From positions 1-64,000 of the forward strand of contig AJXE01000010.1 of NCBI GenBank assembly GCA_000263395.1: DNA of 64,000 nucleotides, given 5' to 3'. The translations under genes and the position numbers were made by a program. The stretch comes from Stutzerimonas stutzeri TS44 (GTDB lineage Bacteria > Pseudomonadota > Gammaproteobacteria > Pseudomonadales > Pseudomonadaceae). This document shows, in pieces, positions 46,505-61,734 of this stretch (positions within the stretch are counted from its first letter, which is position 1; each line of letters opens with the position of its first letter). The notes beneath the pieces are model-generated. The model searched no databases, had not been told where the DNA came from, and saw only the letters and a program-made list of their open reading frames with translations.

Positions 46505-46557
46505 CTGCCCGCCCTGGCGTCGTCCGGGCGGGCGCAACCGCTGCGCGGGGGCTTGCT
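46505..46557. repeat. Two GC-rich hairpins between dnaK and dnaJ
   Basis: GCCCGCC with GGGCGGGC forms one hairpin and GCGCGGGGGC with GCTCCCGCG a second. Neither has a T run, so they are more likely RNA-stabilising or REP-like elements than full terminators; they may tune dnaJ against dnaK. Confidence 0.5.
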
Positions 46558-46606
46558 CCCGCGTCGGCGTGTCTGGAGGGCACGAATTTGAGGGTTCAGG
46601 AAACAT

Positions 46607-47734
46607 ATGGCCAAGCGTGATTTTTACGAGGTGCTGGGTGTCGAGCGCGGCGCCAGCGAGGCGGAGCTGAAGAAAGCCTACCGTCGCCTTGCGATGAAGC
46701 ATCACCCCGACCGCAATCCGGATGACAAGGCGGCCGAGGAGGCTTTCAAGGAAGCCAACGAAGCCTATGAGGTGCTCTCCGATGCGAGCAAGCGCGCGGC
46801 ATACGACCAGTACGGCCATGCCGGCGTCGATCCGCAGATGGGCGCCGGTGCGGGTGCCGGCTACGGCGGCGCCAACTTCTCCGACATCTTCGGCGATGTG
46901 TTCAGTGACTTCTTCGGCGGCGCGCGCGGCGCCTCGCGTGGCGGTGCCCAGCGTGGCAGCGATCTGCGCTACACCCTGGAACTGGACCTGGAAGAGGCGG
47001 TGCGCGGCACCACGGTCACCATCCGTGTGCCGACGCTGGCCGAGTGCAAGACCTGCGATGGTTCCGGCGCGAAGAAGGGCACCAGCCCGGTGACCTGTAC
47101 CACCTGCGGCGGCATCGGTCAGGTGCGCATGCAGCAGGGCTTCTTCTCGGTGCAGCAGACCTGTCCGCGCTGCCACGGCAGCGGCAAGATGATTTCCGAT
47201 CCGTGCGGCAGCTGCCACGGTCAGGGTCGGGTGGAAGAGCAGAAGACGCTGTCGGTCAAGGTGCCGGCGGGCGTCGATACCGGTGACCGCATCCGCCTCT
47301 CCGGCGAAGGCGAGGCGGGTACTCAGGGCGGGCCGGCGGGCGACCTGTATGTAGTGGTCAACGTGCGCGAACATGCGATCTTCCAGCGTGATGGCAAGCA
47401 CCTGTACTGCGAGGTGCCGATCAGCTTTGCCGATGCGGCGCTGGGCGGCGAGCTGGAAGTTCCGACGCTGGATGGCCGGGTCAAGCTGAAGATTCCCGAG
47501 GGCACGCAGACCGGCAAGCAGTTCCGCCTGCGCGGCAAGGGCGTGGCACCGGTGCGCGGCGGCGCGGCGGGCGACCTGATGTGCCGGGTGGTGGTCGAGA
47601 CGCCGGTCAATCTGAGCAAGCGTCAGCGCGAGCTGCTCGAGGAGTTCCGCGGCACGCTGCAGGGCGACACGTCCCACTCGCCGAAGGCCAGTGGCTGGTT
47701 CGAGGGCGTGAAGCGCTTTTTTGGTGATGTTTGA
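46607..47734 (+). CDS. dnaJ: Co-chaperone DnaJ (Hsp40)
   Basis: A 375-residue type I Hsp40. The J domain has the HPD motif at residues 33-35 ([11 protein letters not shown]), then a Gly/Phe-rich stretch ([18 protein letters not shown]), four CxxCxGxG zinc repeats ([32 protein letters not shown]) and the C-terminal substrate domain. It delivers clients to DnaK and speeds ATP hydrolysis. Confidence 0.97.
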   Translation: MAKRDFYEVLGVERGASEAELKKAYRRLAMKHHPDRNPDDKAAEEAFKEANEAYEVLSDASKRAAYDQYGHAGVDPQMGAGAGAGYGGANFSDIFGDVFSDFFGGARGASRGGAQRGSDLRYTLELDLEEAVRGTTVTIRVPTLAECKTCDGSGAKKGTSPVTCTTCGGIGQVRMQQGFFSVQQTCPRCHGSGKMISDPCGSCHGQGRVEEQKTLSVKVPAGVDTGDRIRLSGEGEAGTQGGPAGDLYVVVNVREHAIFQRDGKHLYCEVPISFADAALGGELEVPTLDGRVKLKIPEGTQTGKQFRLRGKGVAPVRGGAAGDLMCRVVVETPVNLSKRQRELLEEFRGTLQGDTSHSPKASGWFEGVKRFFGDV

Positions 47735-47752
47735 AATCAGCCGCAAGCTCCA

Positions 47753-48627
<875 letters not shown>

Positions 48628-48716
48628 GTTTCTGCGCCTGCGGAAGGCGTCCCGTCTGCTCGCGCTCGGCTTGCAGGCTATATTGACTGGACCGGAAAGT
48701 GGGTTTTCTGTAAGCT

Positions 48717-48802
48717 TCCCGCTTTAGTGTGTCCACTAAAAGTTGCGCAGAGATGAATCCAATAAAAAGCGGGATGACCTTCACACGTCATCCCGCTTTT
48801 TT
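48717..48802 (+). promoter_or_regulatory. carA leader: attenuator-like terminator with a competing upstream arm
   Basis: A strong terminator lies 42 bases before carA: AAAAAGCGGGATGAC (48,764-48,778) and GTCATCCCGCTTTTTT (48,787-48,802). Further upstream TCCCGCTTT (48,717-48,725) is complementary to AAAGCGGGA in the terminator's 5' arm, so the two foldings exclude each other. TTTAGTG-TGTC-CACTAAA (48,723-48,740) is another small hairpin overlapping that arm. This is the layout of transcription attenuation, fitting the known control of carAB by pyrimidines and arginine. Confidence 0.7.
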
Positions 48803-48851
48803 ACAATCTGCGTCTGCTCCAGCCTTGATCTACGGGAGGTCTCTTGACTAA
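48753..48851 (+). CDS. Putative carA leader peptide
   Basis: A 32-codon frame, [20 protein letters not shown] then [12 protein letters not shown], runs right through the attenuator hairpin and stops five bases inside carA. Ribosome movement over it would melt the terminator stem, and its stop overlapping the carA TTG start suggests coupling. The ribosome-binding site, GCAGAG before the ATG, is modest. A leader-peptide mechanism has been described for pseudomonad carA; this exact peptide is inferred. Confidence 0.5.
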   Translation: MNPIKSGMTFTRHPAFLQSASAPALIYGRSLD

Positions 48852-49992
48852 GCCAGCCACTACGCCAGCCATCCTGGCCCTAGCCGATGGCAGCATCTTT
48901 CGCGGCGAATCCATCGGCGCCGATGGGCAAACCATTGGCGAGGTGGTCTTCAACACCGCCATGACCGGCTATCAGGAAATCCTCACCGATCCTTCCTACG
49001 CCAAGCAGATCGTCACGCTGACCTACCCGCACGTCGGCAACACCGGCACCACGCCGGAAGATGCCGAGGCTCGTCAGGTCTGGGCGGCCGGTCTGGTCAT
49101 CCGCGATCTGCCGCTGCTGGCCAGCAACTGGCGCAACAAGCAGTCGCTGCCCGACTATCTGAAGGCCAACGGCACCGTCGCCATCGCCGGCATCGACACC
49201 CGCCGGCTGACCCGCATCCTGCGCGAGAAGGGCGCCCAGGACGGCTGCATCCTAGCCGGTGCGGATGCCACCGAGGAGAAGGCGCTGGAACTGGCGCGCA
49301 GCTTCCCGGGCCTCAAGGGTATGGACCTGGCCAAAGTGGTCAGCACCACCGAACGCTACGAGTGGCGCTCCAGCGTGTGGGACCTGAAGACCGACAGCCA
49401 CCCGGAAATCCCGGCCGCTGAGCTGCCCTACCACGTGGTGGCGTATGACTACGGCATGAAGCTGAACATCCTGCGCATGCTGGTCGCGCGCGGCTGCCGC
49501 ATCACCGTGCTGCCGGCGCAAACGCCGGCGAGCGAAGCGTTGGCGCTCAAGCCTGACGGCATCTTCCTGGCGAACGGCCCGGGCGACCCCGAGCCGTGCG
49601 ACTACGCGATCAAGGCGATCCAGGACATCCTCGAGACCGATATCCCGGTGTTCGGCATCTGCCTGGGCCATCAGTTGCTGGCCCTGGCATCCGGCGCCCG
49701 GACGATGAAGATGCCAAACGGCCACCACGGCGCCAACCATCCGGTGCAGGATCTGGACAGCGGCGTGGTGATGATCACCAGCCAGAACCACGGTTTCGCA
49801 GTGGATGAGGCGAGTCTGCCGGCCAATCTGCGCGCCACCCACAAGTCGCTGTTCGACGGCACGCTGCAGGGCATCGAGCGCACCGACAAGGTCGCGTTCA
49901 GCTTCCAGGGTCACCCGGAAGCCAGCCCGGGCCCGCACGACGTGGCGCCGCTGTTCGATCGCTTCATCGCGGCGATGGCTGCGCGGCGCTGA
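48844..49992 (+). CDS. carA: Carbamoyl-phosphate synthase small subunit CarA
   Basis: A 382-residue glutamine amidotransferase subunit with a TTG start preceded by GGGAGGT. The N-terminal domain has [20 protein letters not shown]; the class I glutaminase has the nucleophile in [15 protein letters not shown] and His-Glu in [13 protein letters not shown]. It supplies ammonia to CarB for arginine and pyrimidine synthesis. An unrelated LysE-type gene lies between it and carB. Confidence 0.96.
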   Translation: MTKPATTPAILALADGSIFRGESIGADGQTIGEVVFNTAMTGYQEILTDPSYAKQIVTLTYPHVGNTGTTPEDAEARQVWAAGLVIRDLPLLASNWRNKQSLPDYLKANGTVAIAGIDTRRLTRILREKGAQDGCILAGADATEEKALELARSFPGLKGMDLAKVVSTTERYEWRSSVWDLKTDSHPEIPAAELPYHVVAYDYGMKLNILRMLVARGCRITVLPAQTPASEALALKPDGIFLANGPGDPEPCDYAIKAIQDILETDIPVFGICLGHQLLALASGARTMKMPNGHHGANHPVQDLDSGVVMITSQNHGFAVDEASLPANLRATHKSLFDGTLQGIERTDKVAFSFQGHPEASPGPHDVAPLFDRFIAAMAARR

Positions 49993-50003
49993 GGAGGGCT
50001 GCC

Positions 50004-50654
50004 ATGCCGACCCTGGGGATAACCGATTTCTGGACCTACGTGCTAGGTGTGGTTTTCGTCGTCCTGTTGCCCGGTCCGAACTCGTTGTTCGTCCTGGCGA
50101 CGTCGGCCCAGCGTGGCGTGGCGACCGGCTATCGTGCCGCCTGCGGCGTGTTCCTCGGCGATGCAGTGTTGATGCTGCTGTCGGCGCTCGGCGTGGCGTC
50201 GCTGCTGAAGGCCGAGCCGATGCTGTTCAGCGGCCTCAAGTACCTCGGCGCGGCGTACCTCTGCTATCTCGGTGTCGGCATGCTGCGCGGTGCCTGGCAG
50301 CGGCTGCGCCATCCCGAGGCGGTCGTGGCGCAGGCCGAGCGTGTGGACGTCTACCAGCCGTTTCGCAAGGCGCTGCTGCTGAGCCTGTCGAACCCGAAGG
50401 CGATCCTGTTCTTCATTTCCTTCTTCATCCAGTTCGTCGATCCCGCGTACGCCCATCCGGGGCTATCGTTCCTGGTGCTGGGCGCGGTCCTCGAACTGAT
50501 CAGCGCGCTGTATCTGAGTTTCCTGATTTTTACCGGTGTGCGGCTGGCGGCCTGGTTCCGTCGGCGGCAACGGCTGGCCGCCGGCGCCACTTCGGGCGTC
50601 GGCGCCCTGTTCGTCGGCTTTGGTGTGAAGCTGGCCACCGCAACCCTGTCCTGA
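50004..50654 (+). CDS. LysE-family amino-acid exporter
   Basis: A 216-residue membrane protein with about six hydrophobic segments. The family signature is [20 protein letters not shown] near residue 20, followed by [19 protein letters not shown] and [20 protein letters not shown]. Members export basic or neutral amino acids. It sits between carA and carB on the same strand, 12 and 20 bases from them, so it is cotranscribed. The substrate is unknown; arginine or a related compound would fit. Confidence 0.88.
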   Translation: MPTLGITDFWTYVLGVVFVVLLPGPNSLFVLATSAQRGVATGYRAACGVFLGDAVLMLLSALGVASLLKAEPMLFSGLKYLGAAYLCYLGVGMLRGAWQRLRHPEAVVAQAERVDVYQPFRKALLLSLSNPKAILFFISFFIQFVDPAYAHPGLSFLVLGAVLELISALYLSFLIFTGVRLAAWFRRRQRLAAGATSGVGALFVGFGVKLATATLS

Positions 50655-50673
50655 TTATTGCAACGAGAGTCCC

Positions 50674-53891
<3,218 letters not shown>

Positions 53892-53895
<4 letters not shown>

Positions 53896-54368
53896 CCAAG
53901 TTCCCCATGACTGTCCAGGGCGCGCGCGCCCTGGAAGAAGAACTCAAGCACCTGAAAACCGTACTGCGTCCGCAGATCACCCAGGCCATCGCCGAAGCGC
54001 GCGAACTGGGTGACCTCAAGGAAAACGCCGAATACCACGCCGCGCGCGAGCAGCAGGGCATGGTCGAGGCACGGATTCGTGACATCGAAGGTCGCCTACA
54101 GAATGCGCAGGTCATCGATATCGCCAATATCGCCCCGACCGGCAAGGTGATCTTCGGCACCACCGTGGATATCGCCAACGTCGAGACCGACGAGCAGGTG
54201 ACCTACCAGATCGTCGGTGACGATGAGGCGGACATCAAGCAGGGCAAACTGTCGGTGAGTTCGCCGATCGCCCGTGCGCTGGTCGGCAAGGAAGAGGGCG
54301 ACGTGGTCGCGGTGAAGACGCCCAGCGGGCTGATCGAATACGAGATCGTCGAGGTTCGCCATATCTGA
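53892..54368 (+). CDS. greA: Transcription elongation factor GreA
   Basis: A 158-residue factor with an N-terminal coiled coil ([19 protein letters not shown] and [20 protein letters not shown], with the catalytic acidic pair in GDLKENAEY) and the FKBP-like C-terminal domain [20 protein letters not shown]. It rescues backtracked RNA polymerase. ATGA overlap joins it to carB. Confidence 0.96.
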
Positions 54369-54378
54369 GCGCCGCCCC

Positions 54379-54777
54379 GTGCGCGGCGGCACCATCACCT
54401 GGCAGCTGGCCCAGACGTTCTGGGTCGGCGGTCTGTGGCTGCTGCACTTCGTCGTGTTGCCCGCCTTGATCAAGGTGGGGCTGGCGCCGCTGCTGGTAGA
54501 CGAGCTGGCCGCGGCGCTGCGGCCGCTGCTGGTGGGGTTCGCCGGGTTCTGCGTGGTATTGCAGGCGTTGGTGCTGCTTCCGTTCACCGGGTTTGCGCGG
54601 TTCACGGCCGAGCTGCGCGGTCAGTTGCTGTTGGCGGCTTTGCTGCTGGCCATCAGTTTCTTCGTCGAGCGCAGCGGTGTATTCGCATCGTCCTACTGGT
54701 CGCTGTTCAGCTACCTGGCGATGGCGTTTTGCGGGCTGTTGCTGGTGCTGCAGCCCCCACCGGGGCGTGAGGGCTGA
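54379..54777 (+). CDS. DUF4149-like membrane protein
   Basis: A 132-residue protein with a GTG start and four hydrophobic segments: TFWVGGLWLLHFVVLPALIK, LLVGFAGFCVVLQALVLLPF, QLLLAALLLAISFFV and LFSYLAMAFCGLLLVLQ. This matches a small family found after greA in pseudomonads. Its function is unknown. Confidence 0.82.
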   Translation: MRGGTITWQLAQTFWVGGLWLLHFVVLPALIKVGLAPLLVDELAAALRPLLVGFAGFCVVLQALVLLPFTGFARFTAELRGQLLLAALLLAISFFVERSGVFASSYWSLFSYLAMAFCGLLLVLQPPPGREG

Positions 54778-54804
54778 GTCTCGCGAAGGTATGGCCTGGG
54801 AAAG

Positions 54805-55116
54805 TCAGGCCTGGAAGCGGTGAATATTGGAGAGCTGCTTGTTGGCCTTCGGATTCTTGCGATAGACCAGGGCCATCTTGCCGATGCTCTGGACCAGTTC
54901 GCAGCGCGCGGTCTTGCAGAGCTCTTCCATCAGCGCGTGGCGATCCTCGCGTTCGGCGATGCGCAGCTGCACCTTGATCAGCTCGTGATCGTTCAAGGCG
55001 CGCTCCAGTTCGGCCAGCACGCCTTCGCTGAGGCCGTTTTCGGCTACGATCAGAACCGGTTTCAGATGGTGGCCGATGGACTTGTAGTGTTTCTTCTGCT
55101 CGTTGGTGAGCGGCAT
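54805..55116 (-). CDS. yhbY: YhbY-type CRM-domain RNA-binding protein
   Basis: A 103-residue protein of normal length: MPLTNEQKKHYKSIGHHLKP, VLIVAENGLSEGVLAELERA and the closing GKMALVYRKNPKANKQL. It binds ribosomal RNA precursors and helps assemble the large subunit. It is divergent from rlmE, as in E. coli. Confidence 0.94.
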   Translation of the reverse strand: MPLTNEQKKHYKSIGHHLKPVLIVAENGLSEGVLAELERALNDHELIKVQLRIAEREDRHALMEELCKTARCELVQSIGKMALVYRKNPKANKQLSNIHRFQA

Positions 55117-55199
55117 ATTTCGACCCTTGCGTCAGAACCCTTGAAAAACGGCGGCTAGTGTAACCGACAGGTTCCGGGCCGCACAGATGAGGTATCAGC

Positions 55200-55838
55200 T
55201 TGGCACGCTCCAAGACCAGCCCGCGTTGGCTGAAAGAACATTTCGATGACCCCTATGTGAAGATGGCGCAGAAGGACGGCTACCGCTCCCGTGCCAGCTA
55301 CAAGCTGCTGGAGATCCAGGAGAAGGATCGCATCCTGCGTCCCGGCATGACCGTGGTCGATCTGGGCGCGGCGCCCGGTGGCTGGTCGCAGGTCACCAGC
55401 CGGGTCATCGGCGACAAGGGGCGGCTGATCGCCTCGGATATCCTGCCGATGGACAGCATCGCCGACGTCACCTTCATTCAGGGCGATTTCACCGAGGACG
55501 CGGTGTTCGCGCAGATCCTCGACGCCATCGGCGAACACCCGGTCGACCTTGTTATCTCCGATATGGCCCCCAACATGAGTGGGGTGAGAGCGTCCGATCA
55601 GCCGCGTGCGATGTTCCTCTGCGAGCTGGCACTGGATCTCGCCACGCGGGTGCTGCGCCCGGGGGGCGATTTCCTGATCAAGATCTTCCAGGGCGAAGGT
55701 TTCGATGCCTATCTGAAGGATGTGCGGCAGAACTTCGACAAGGTGCAGATGCGCAAGCCGCTGTCCTCCCGCGACCGCTCGCGTGAACAGTATTTGCTGG
55801 CGCGAGGTTTCAAGGGGCAGCAGGGCGAGGCCGATTGA
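55200..55838 (+). CDS. rlmE: 23S rRNA 2'-O-methyltransferase RlmE (FtsJ)
   Basis: A 212-residue SAM enzyme with a TTG start ([20 protein letters not shown]). The SAM site is [20 protein letters not shown], and the K-D-K-E tetrad lies in [33 protein letters not shown] and [11 protein letters not shown]. It methylates U2552 in the peptidyl-transferase centre. It is followed by ftsH as in many proteobacteria. Confidence 0.95.
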   Translation: MARSKTSPRWLKEHFDDPYVKMAQKDGYRSRASYKLLEIQEKDRILRPGMTVVDLGAAPGGWSQVTSRVIGDKGRLIASDILPMDSIADVTFIQGDFTEDAVFAQILDAIGEHPVDLVISDMAPNMSGVRASDQPRAMFLCELALDLATRVLRPGGDFLIKIFQGEGFDAYLKDVRQNFDKVQMRKPLSSRDRSREQYLLARGFKGQQGEAD

Positions 55839-56002
55839 GAAAAGCCGACCGGGCGATAGTCAGTGTCTGTTTTGCCGGTCAGGCCGTTTCATATAGGGTT
55901 ACAGACGAGCTGTCAGCTCGTGCGCGTTGTGTAGTAAGTTAGGCCGAGCAAGCATCCGGCCGTCATGCAGACCCCCGTCTGGCGGGCCTGCTCCAGAGGG
56001 TA

Positions 56003-57928
56003 GTGAATTTGAACGACATGGCTAAGAACCTCATCCTGTGGCTGATCATCGCCGCTGTGCTGGTGACGGTGATGAACAATTTTTCCAGCCCGAACGAGCC
56101 GCAGACGCTCAACTATTCCGACTTCATCGAGCAGGTCAAGGACGGGCGTGTCGAGCGCGTGACCGTCGATGGTTTCGTGATCATCGGCAAGCGTAGCGAT
56201 GGCGAAACCTTCAAGACCATTCGCCCGGCGATCCAGGACAACGGCCTGATTGGTGATCTGATCAACAACAACGTGATCATCGAAGGCAAGCAGCCGGAGC
56301 AGCAGAGCATCTGGACGCAGCTGCTGGTGGCGAGCTTCCCGATTCTGGTGATCATCGCCGTGTTCATGTTCTTCATGCGCCAGATGCAGGGCGGCGCGGG
56401 TGGCAAGGGCGGGCCGATGAGCTTTGGCAAGAGCAAGGCGCGCCTGCTGTCCGAAGATCAGGTCAAGACCACCTTTGCCGACGTCGCTGGATGCGACGAG
56501 GCTAAAGAGGAAGTGCACGAGCTGGTCGAGTTCCTGCGCGATCCGGGCAAGTTCCAGCGCCTCGGCGGTCGTATCCCGCGTGGCGTGCTGATGGTCGGCC
56601 CTCCCGGTACCGGCAAGACGCTCCTGGCCAAGGCCATCGCCGGCGAGGCCAAGGTACCGTTCTTCACCATTTCCGGTTCGGACTTCGTCGAGATGTTCGT
56701 CGGTGTCGGTGCCAGCCGTGTGCGCGACATGTTCGAGCAGGCCAAGAAGCATGCGCCGTGCATCATCTTCATTGACGAGATCGATGCGGTGGGTCGCCAC
56801 CGTGGTGCCGGCCTCGGCGGCGGACACGACGAGCGCGAGCAGACGCTCAACCAGTTGCTGGTGGAAATGGATGGTTTCGAGATGAACGATGGCGTGATCG
56901 TCATCGCCGCCACCAACCGTCCGGACGTGCTTGATCCGGCCCTGCTGCGCCCGGGGCGCTTCGACCGTCAGGTGGTGGTGGGGCTGCCGGATATCCGCGG
57001 CCGCGAGCAGATCCTCAAGGTGCACATGCGCAAGGTTCCGGTGGGCGACGACGTCGAGCCGGCAGTCATCGCCCGTGGCACGCCGGGTTTCTCCGGTGCC
57101 GATCTGGCCAACCTGGTCAACGAGGCCTCGCTGTTCGCCGCGCGTGCCAGCAAGCGCATCGTCGAGATGAAGGAATTCGAGCTGGCCAAGGACAAGATCA
57201 TGATGGGCGCCGAGCGCAAGTCGATGGTCATGTCCGAGAAGGAGAAGCTCAACACCGCGTATCACGAGGCGGGGCACGCGATCGTCGGTCGTGTGGTGCC
57301 GGAGCACGACCCGGTCTACAAGGTATCGATCATTCCGCGTGGCCGTGCGCTCGGCGTGACGATGTTCCTGCCGGAAGAAGATCGCTACAGCCTGTCCAAG
57401 CGTGCGCTGATCAGCCAGATATGCTCGTTGTTCGGTGGACGCATCGCCGAAGAGATGACACTCGGCTTCGAGGGCGTGACCACTGGCGCGTCCAACGACA
57501 TCATGCGGGCCACGCAGCTGGCGCGGAACATGGTCACCAAGTGGGGCCTTTCCGAGAAGCTCGGGCCGCTGATGTATGCCGAGGAAGAGGGCGAGGTATT
57601 CCTCGGCCGCAGCGCCGGGAGCCAGCACGCCAATGTATCGGGCGAAACGGCCAAGCTGATCGATCAGGAAGTACGCAGCATCATCGATCACTGCTACGGC
57701 ACCGCCAAGCAGATCCTGGCGGATAATCGCGATCGGCTGGACAGCATGGCCGAAGCCCTGATGAAATACGAAACCATTGATGCCGAGCAGATCGACGACA
57801 TCATGGCCGGGCGACCTCCACGCGAACCGCGTGACTGGCAGGGCGGCTCCGGAACTTCCGGTACGCCGATCCAGCCCGAGGGCGGACGACCAGAAGCGCC
57901 GATCGGGGGCCCGGCCGGCGAACACTAA
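56003..57928 (+). CDS. ftsH: ATP-dependent zinc metalloprotease FtsH
   Basis: A 641-residue membrane protease if a GTG start is used; an ATG five codons on ([16 protein letters not shown]) is the usual family start and equally possible. Two membrane segments bracket a periplasmic loop, then an AAA domain with [30 protein letters not shown] and [15 protein letters not shown], and a peptidase domain with zinc motif HEAGH ([11 protein letters not shown]). It degrades misfolded membrane proteins and regulators such as LpxC and sigma32. Confidence 0.97.
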   Translation: MNLNDMAKNLILWLIIAAVLVTVMNNFSSPNEPQTLNYSDFIEQVKDGRVERVTVDGFVIIGKRSDGETFKTIRPAIQDNGLIGDLINNNVIIEGKQPEQQSIWTQLLVASFPILVIIAVFMFFMRQMQGGAGGKGGPMSFGKSKARLLSEDQVKTTFADVAGCDEAKEEVHELVEFLRDPGKFQRLGGRIPRGVLMVGPPGTGKTLLAKAIAGEAKVPFFTISGSDFVEMFVGVGASRVRDMFEQAKKHAPCIIFIDEIDAVGRHRGAGLGGGHDEREQTLNQLLVEMDGFEMNDGVIVIAATNRPDVLDPALLRPGRFDRQVVVGLPDIRGREQILKVHMRKVPVGDDVEPAVIARGTPGFSGADLANLVNEASLFAARASKRIVEMKEFELAKDKIMMGAERKSMVMSEKEKLNTAYHEAGHAIVGRVVPEHDPVYKVSIIPRGRALGVTMFLPEEDRYSLSKRALISQICSLFGGRIAEEMTLGFEGVTTGASNDIMRATQLARNMVTKWGLSEKLGPLMYAEEEGEVFLGRSAGSQHANVSGETAKLIDQEVRSIIDHCYGTAKQILADNRDRLDSMAEALMKYETIDAEQIDDIMAGRPPREPRDWQGGSGTSGTPIQPEGGRPEAPIGGPAGEH

Positions 57929-57944
57929 GCCTTAAGGCGTCCAA

Positions 57945-58796
57945 ATGAGCGAAACGTTGTCTGCAGCCCGGCTACCGTGTGGTAGCCGGGTTCTTGATTT
58001 ATCCCGTCCGCAAGTGATGGGTATCCTGAATGTCACTCCCGATTCCTTCTCCGATGGCGGGCGCTATGCACTGCAAGACGCGGCGCTGAAGCATGCCGAG
58101 TCGATGGTGCGCGCCGGGGCGACTCTGCTTGATGTGGGGGGGGAATCGACCCGCCCGGGTGCGCGTGCGGTTTCACCGACCGAGGAGCTTGAGCGTGTGG
58201 CGCCGGTGGTGGAAGCCATTGCTCGTGAACTGGACGTGGTCATTTCCGTCGATACCTCGACGCCGGCGGTGATTCGAGAGGTGGCTCGGCTTGGTGCCGG
58301 TCTGATCAATGACGTGCGCTCGCTGCGTCGCGATGGAGCCTTGGATGCGGCGCTCGATAGCGGCTTGCCGGTTTGCCTGATGCACATGCGGGGTGAGCCC
58401 GGCGATATGCAGGACGATCCCCAGTACGCCGACGTGACCACCGAGGTGTGTGACTTCCTCGCGCAGCGCATGGCCGAGTGTGTGGCCGCCGGCATCAAGG
58501 CCGAGCGTATCGTGCTGGATCCGGGATTCGGCTTCGCCAAGACGCTCGCGCACAACCTCAGTCTGTTCCGGCATCTTGAGCGGCTGCATGCGCTGGGGCG
58601 GCCGCTGCTGGTCGGTGTGTCGCGCAAGACCATGATTGGCAAGGTTCTCGGGCGCGAGGTGAATGAGCGGCTCTACGGCAGTCTTGCGCTGGCGGCGCTG
58701 GCGGTCGCCAAGGGGGCGCAGATCATCCGCGTGCATGACGTGGCCGAGACGGTTGATGTGGTTCGAATGATTGCTGCGGTCCAGGCTGCAGAATAA
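57945..58796 (+). CDS. folP: Dihydropteroate synthase FolP
   Basis: A 283-residue TIM-barrel enzyme: [49 protein letters not shown] and [13 protein letters not shown]. It joins pterin and p-aminobenzoate and is the sulphonamide target. The order ftsH-folP-glmM is standard in gamma-proteobacteria. Confidence 0.96.
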   Translation: MSETLSAARLPCGSRVLDLSRPQVMGILNVTPDSFSDGGRYALQDAALKHAESMVRAGATLLDVGGESTRPGARAVSPTEELERVAPVVEAIARELDVVISVDTSTPAVIREVARLGAGLINDVRSLRRDGALDAALDSGLPVCLMHMRGEPGDMQDDPQYADVTTEVCDFLAQRMAECVAAGIKAERIVLDPGFGFAKTLAHNLSLFRHLERLHALGRPLLVGVSRKTMIGKVLGREVNERLYGSLALAALAVAKGAQIIRVHDVAETVDVVRMIAAVQAAE

Positions 58797-58809
58797 AGGG
58801 AAGATTTTC

Positions 58810-60147
58810 ATGGGTAGAAAGTACTTCGGCACCGATGGCATTCGCGGGCATGTCGGGCAGTTTCCCATCACGCCGGATTTCATGCTCAAGCTGGGCTGGG
58901 CGGCGGGCATGGCCTTCCGCAAGCAGGGCAAGTGCCGCATCCTGATCGGCAAGGACACGCGCATTTCCGGGTATATGTTCGAATCCGCGCTGCAGGCCGG
59001 GCTCTCTGCGGCGGGTGCCGATGTGCTATTGCTGGGGCCGATGCCGACGCCGGCGGTGGCCTATCTGACGAGGACCTTTCACGCCGAGGCCGGTATCGTC
59101 ATCAGCGCCTCGCACAATCCACATCATGACAATGGCATCAAGTTCTTCTCCGGCCGCGGCACCAAGCTGCCGGACGAGGTCGAGTTGATGATCGAGGAGC
59201 TGCTGGATGCGCCGATGACGGTCGTCGAATCGGCTCAGTTGGGCAAGGCGTCGCGAATCAATGACGCGGCGGGACGCTACATCGAGTTCTGCAAGAGCAG
59301 CGTGCCGACCAGTACCGACTTCAGTGGCCTAAAGCTGGTGATTGATTGCGCTCACGGCGCCACGTACAAAGTGGCGCCGAGCGTGTTCCGCGAACTGGGC
59401 GCCCAGGTCGTAGTGATCGGGGCGCAGCCCGATGGGCTGAATATCAATGCCGAGGTTGGTTCGACCCATGTTGGCCAGCTGCAGAAGGCCGTAGTCGAGA
59501 ATGGCGCGGACATGGGCATCGCCTTCGATGGCGACGGCGATCGCGTGATGATGGTCGACCACACCGGTGCGGTCGTGGATGGCGACGAACTGCTGTACAT
59601 CATCGCTACCGACCTGCAGGAGCGCGAGCGCCTGAATGGCGGCGTGGTGGGTACGCTGATGAGTAATCTCGGCCTGGAGCTGGCGTTGAAAGCGCGCGAG
59701 ATCCCGTTCGTGCGGGCCAAGGTAGGCGACCGCTATGTCATTGCCGAGATGCTGGAGCGCAACTGGCCGCTGGGGGGAGAGAATTCCGGGCATATCGTCT
59801 GTGCTCAGCACACGACGACCGGAGATGCCATCATCGCGGCATTGCAGGTTGTGCTGGCGCTGCGCCGTCGAGGGCAATCCCTGGCCCAGGAGCGCCTCGC
59901 TTGGCACAAGTGCCCCCAGATTCTGATAAACGTGCGCTACGCGGGCGGGACTGATCCGCTCTCGCATCCTGACGTGCAGACGGCCTGTGATGATGTCACC
60001 CAGCGCATGGCCGGGCGTGGGCGCGTATTGTTGCGCAAGTCCGGTACAGAGCCGCTGGTGCGGGTCATGGTCGAGGGCGATGATGAAAAGCAGGTGCGCG
60101 AGCATGCCGAAGAGCTGGCCAAGGTAGTGGCAAAAGTTTGTGCGTGA
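58810..60147 (+). CDS. glmM: Phosphoglucosamine mutase GlmM
   Basis: A 445-residue enzyme starting [20 protein letters not shown]; upstream starts lack the family opening. The active serine is in [19 protein letters not shown], metal binding in [14 protein letters not shown], and the sugar loop in [11 protein letters not shown]. It makes glucosamine-1-phosphate for the cell wall. It begins 13 bases after folP. Confidence 0.96.
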   Translation: MGRKYFGTDGIRGHVGQFPITPDFMLKLGWAAGMAFRKQGKCRILIGKDTRISGYMFESALQAGLSAAGADVLLLGPMPTPAVAYLTRTFHAEAGIVISASHNPHHDNGIKFFSGRGTKLPDEVELMIEELLDAPMTVVESAQLGKASRINDAAGRYIEFCKSSVPTSTDFSGLKLVIDCAHGATYKVAPSVFRELGAQVVVIGAQPDGLNINAEVGSTHVGQLQKAVVENGADMGIAFDGDGDRVMMVDHTGAVVDGDELLYIIATDLQERERLNGGVVGTLMSNLGLELALKAREIPFVRAKVGDRYVIAEMLERNWPLGGENSGHIVCAQHTTTGDAIIAALQVVLALRRRGQSLAQERLAWHKCPQILINVRYAGGTDPLSHPDVQTACDDVTQRMAGRGRVLLRKSGTEPLVRVMVEGDDEKQVREHAEELAKVVAKVCA

Positions 60148-60211
60148 TCTGCTTGCCAGCGTGTGGGTGGTTGAGTAACATCTGCGCCCACTTTGACCGA
60201 CGAGGTAAAGC

Positions 60212-60967
60212 ATGCGCCGCAAGATGGTAGCTGGTAACTGGAAGATGAACGGTACCCGCACTAGCGTCGCAGAGCTGATTCGCTCCCTTCGGGTTGAGGA
60301 GCTTCCGGGCGATGTGGATGTCGTCGTTTTTCCGACATCCATGCATCTTTCGCAGGTCCTGAGCGATCTCGAAGATGCCGCGATCGCGGTGGGGGCGCAG
60401 GATTGCTCGGCAGAGCCTGGCTTCGGAGCCTTGACTGGCGAAGAGTCGGCCGCGCAGTTGCGTGATCTGGGGTGTTCCTGGGTTCTGGTTGGGCATTCCG
60501 AGCGGCGATCCCTGTTTGCCGAAAGCGATCAGGTTGTATGCCGAAAGTTTTCTTCGGCGCAGGCGAATGGTTTGAAACCCGTTCTCTGCGTGGGTGAGAC
60601 GCTGGAAGAGCGTCAGGCGGGAAAGACACTTGATGTGGTGTCGCGACAGTTGAACGGCGTGCTCGATACGCTTGGTGTCGCGGCATTTGAGTCTGCGGTG
60701 GTTGCATATGAGCCAGTCTGGGCCATAGGGTCTGGCCTGACTGCTACGCCCGGGCAGGCGCAAGAGGTTCATGCAGCCATCCGGGCTGTGGTGGCGCAGC
60801 GAGATCTGCGCATCGCCGATGGCTTACGGATTCTGTATGGCGGAAGCGTCAAGGCGGAAAATGCCGCTGAGTTGTTTGCCCAGGTTGATGTGGATGGCGG
60901 GCTGATCGGCGGAGCCTCTTTGAAAGCGAACGAATTTGGCGCGATCTGTCGCGCGGCGGGGAAGTGA
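60212..60967 (+). CDS. tpiA: Triosephosphate isomerase TpiA
   Basis: A 251-residue TIM barrel. Catalytic residues are lysine in AGNWKMNG, histidine in [12 protein letters not shown] and glutamate in [12 protein letters not shown]; the phosphate loop [11 protein letters not shown] is present. It interconverts dihydroxyacetone phosphate and glyceraldehyde 3-phosphate. Confidence 0.97.
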   Translation: MRRKMVAGNWKMNGTRTSVAELIRSLRVEELPGDVDVVVFPTSMHLSQVLSDLEDAAIAVGAQDCSAEPGFGALTGEESAAQLRDLGCSWVLVGHSERRSLFAESDQVVCRKFSSAQANGLKPVLCVGETLEERQAGKTLDVVSRQLNGVLDTLGVAAFESAVVAYEPVWAIGSGLTATPGQAQEVHAAIRAVVAQRDLRIADGLRILYGGSVKAENAAELFAQVDVDGGLIGGASLKANEFGAICRAAGK

Positions 60968-60971
60968 TCAG

Positions 60972-61346
60972 ATGTTGCAGACTGTTGTGATCGTGGTGCA
61001 TCTGCTGGTCGCCCTGGGTGTGGTTGTGCTGGTATTGCTGCAGCAGGGCAAGGGAGCGGATGCGGGAGCTTCCTTCGGATCGGGTGCTTCGGCCACTGTA
61101 TTCGGAAGCCAAGGTAGTACTACCTTTCTGAGTCGGTTTACTGCTATACTTGCCGGCGTTTTTTTTGTGACAAGTCTGGGATTGGCGTTTTTCGCCAAAC
61201 AGCAGGCTGACAGTGTTTCACAGGCTGGCCTGCCCGATCCGGCGGTGCTGGAAGTTCCGGCAAGCAAGCCTGCAGTGAATGATGTTCCGGTTCTGGAAGA
61301 GCGTAGCTCGACGGGCGATGTTCTTCCGGCCCAGGAGAAGCAGTAA
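60972..61346 (+). CDS. secG: Preprotein translocase subunit SecG
   Basis: A 124-residue protein starting [20 protein letters not shown], five bases after tpiA. It has two membrane segments, the first at the start and the second [19 protein letters not shown], joined by the conserved [19 protein letters not shown] loop. It assists SecYEG. The C-terminal tail is longer than the minimal form, as usual in proteobacteria. Confidence 0.95.
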   Translation: MLQTVVIVVHLLVALGVVVLVLLQQGKGADAGASFGSGASATVFGSQGSTTFLSRFTAILAGVFFVTSLGLAFFAKQQADSVSQAGLPDPAVLEVPASKPAVNDVPVLEERSSTGDVLPAQEKQ

Positions 61347-61353
61347 GGTTTTT

Positions 61354-61439
61354 GCCGAGGTGGTGGAATTGGTAGACACGCTACCTTGAGGTGGTAGTGG
61401 CCATAGGCTGTAGGGGTTCGAGTCCCCTCCTCGGTACCA
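61354..61439 (+). tRNA. tRNA-Leu(GAG)
   Basis: An 86-base class II tRNA with encoded CCA. The anticodon loop TTGAGGT between CTACC and GGTAG gives anticodon GAG; a long variable arm (GTGGCCATAGGCTGT region) fits leucine. Position after secG is standard. Confidence 0.95.
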
Positions 61440-61448
61440 AACAAGCAG

Positions 61449-61470
61449 GCCCGCCTAGTGCGGGCTTTCT
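61449..61470 (+). terminator. Terminator-like hairpin after tRNA-Leu
   Basis: GCCCGC and GCGGGC form a six-base stem around CTAGT, followed by TTTCTTGTTT. It could end part of the secG-tRNA transcripts. Confidence 0.65.
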
Positions 61471-61530
61471 TGTTTCAGGGTTTCGGTTGACCAATTGTTG
61501 GGATGATCGTACAATTCGTGCCCAGTTTGA

Positions 61531-61606
<76 letters not shown>

Positions 61607-61617
61607 GTGAAGTGAAG

Positions 61618-61640
61618 AGCCCCTGCATAGGGGTTTTTTA
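61618..61640 (+). terminator. Terminator after tRNA-fMet
   Basis: GCCCC and GGGG form a short stem around TGCATA and are followed by six T residues. Confidence 0.6.
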
Positions 61641-61734
61641 TTGGCTTCAGGCCAGGTCGCCGGCATTTTCGGGCGATCAAAGGGATGGGCGTTTCGCCCA
61701 TTTTTCGTTTGTACAGCATGCGCGAGGGACTTCG

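Noticed and set aside
55913-57925. 670-codon frame antisense to ftsH
   Set aside because: Mirrors ftsH codon bias; no ribosome-binding site or domain.
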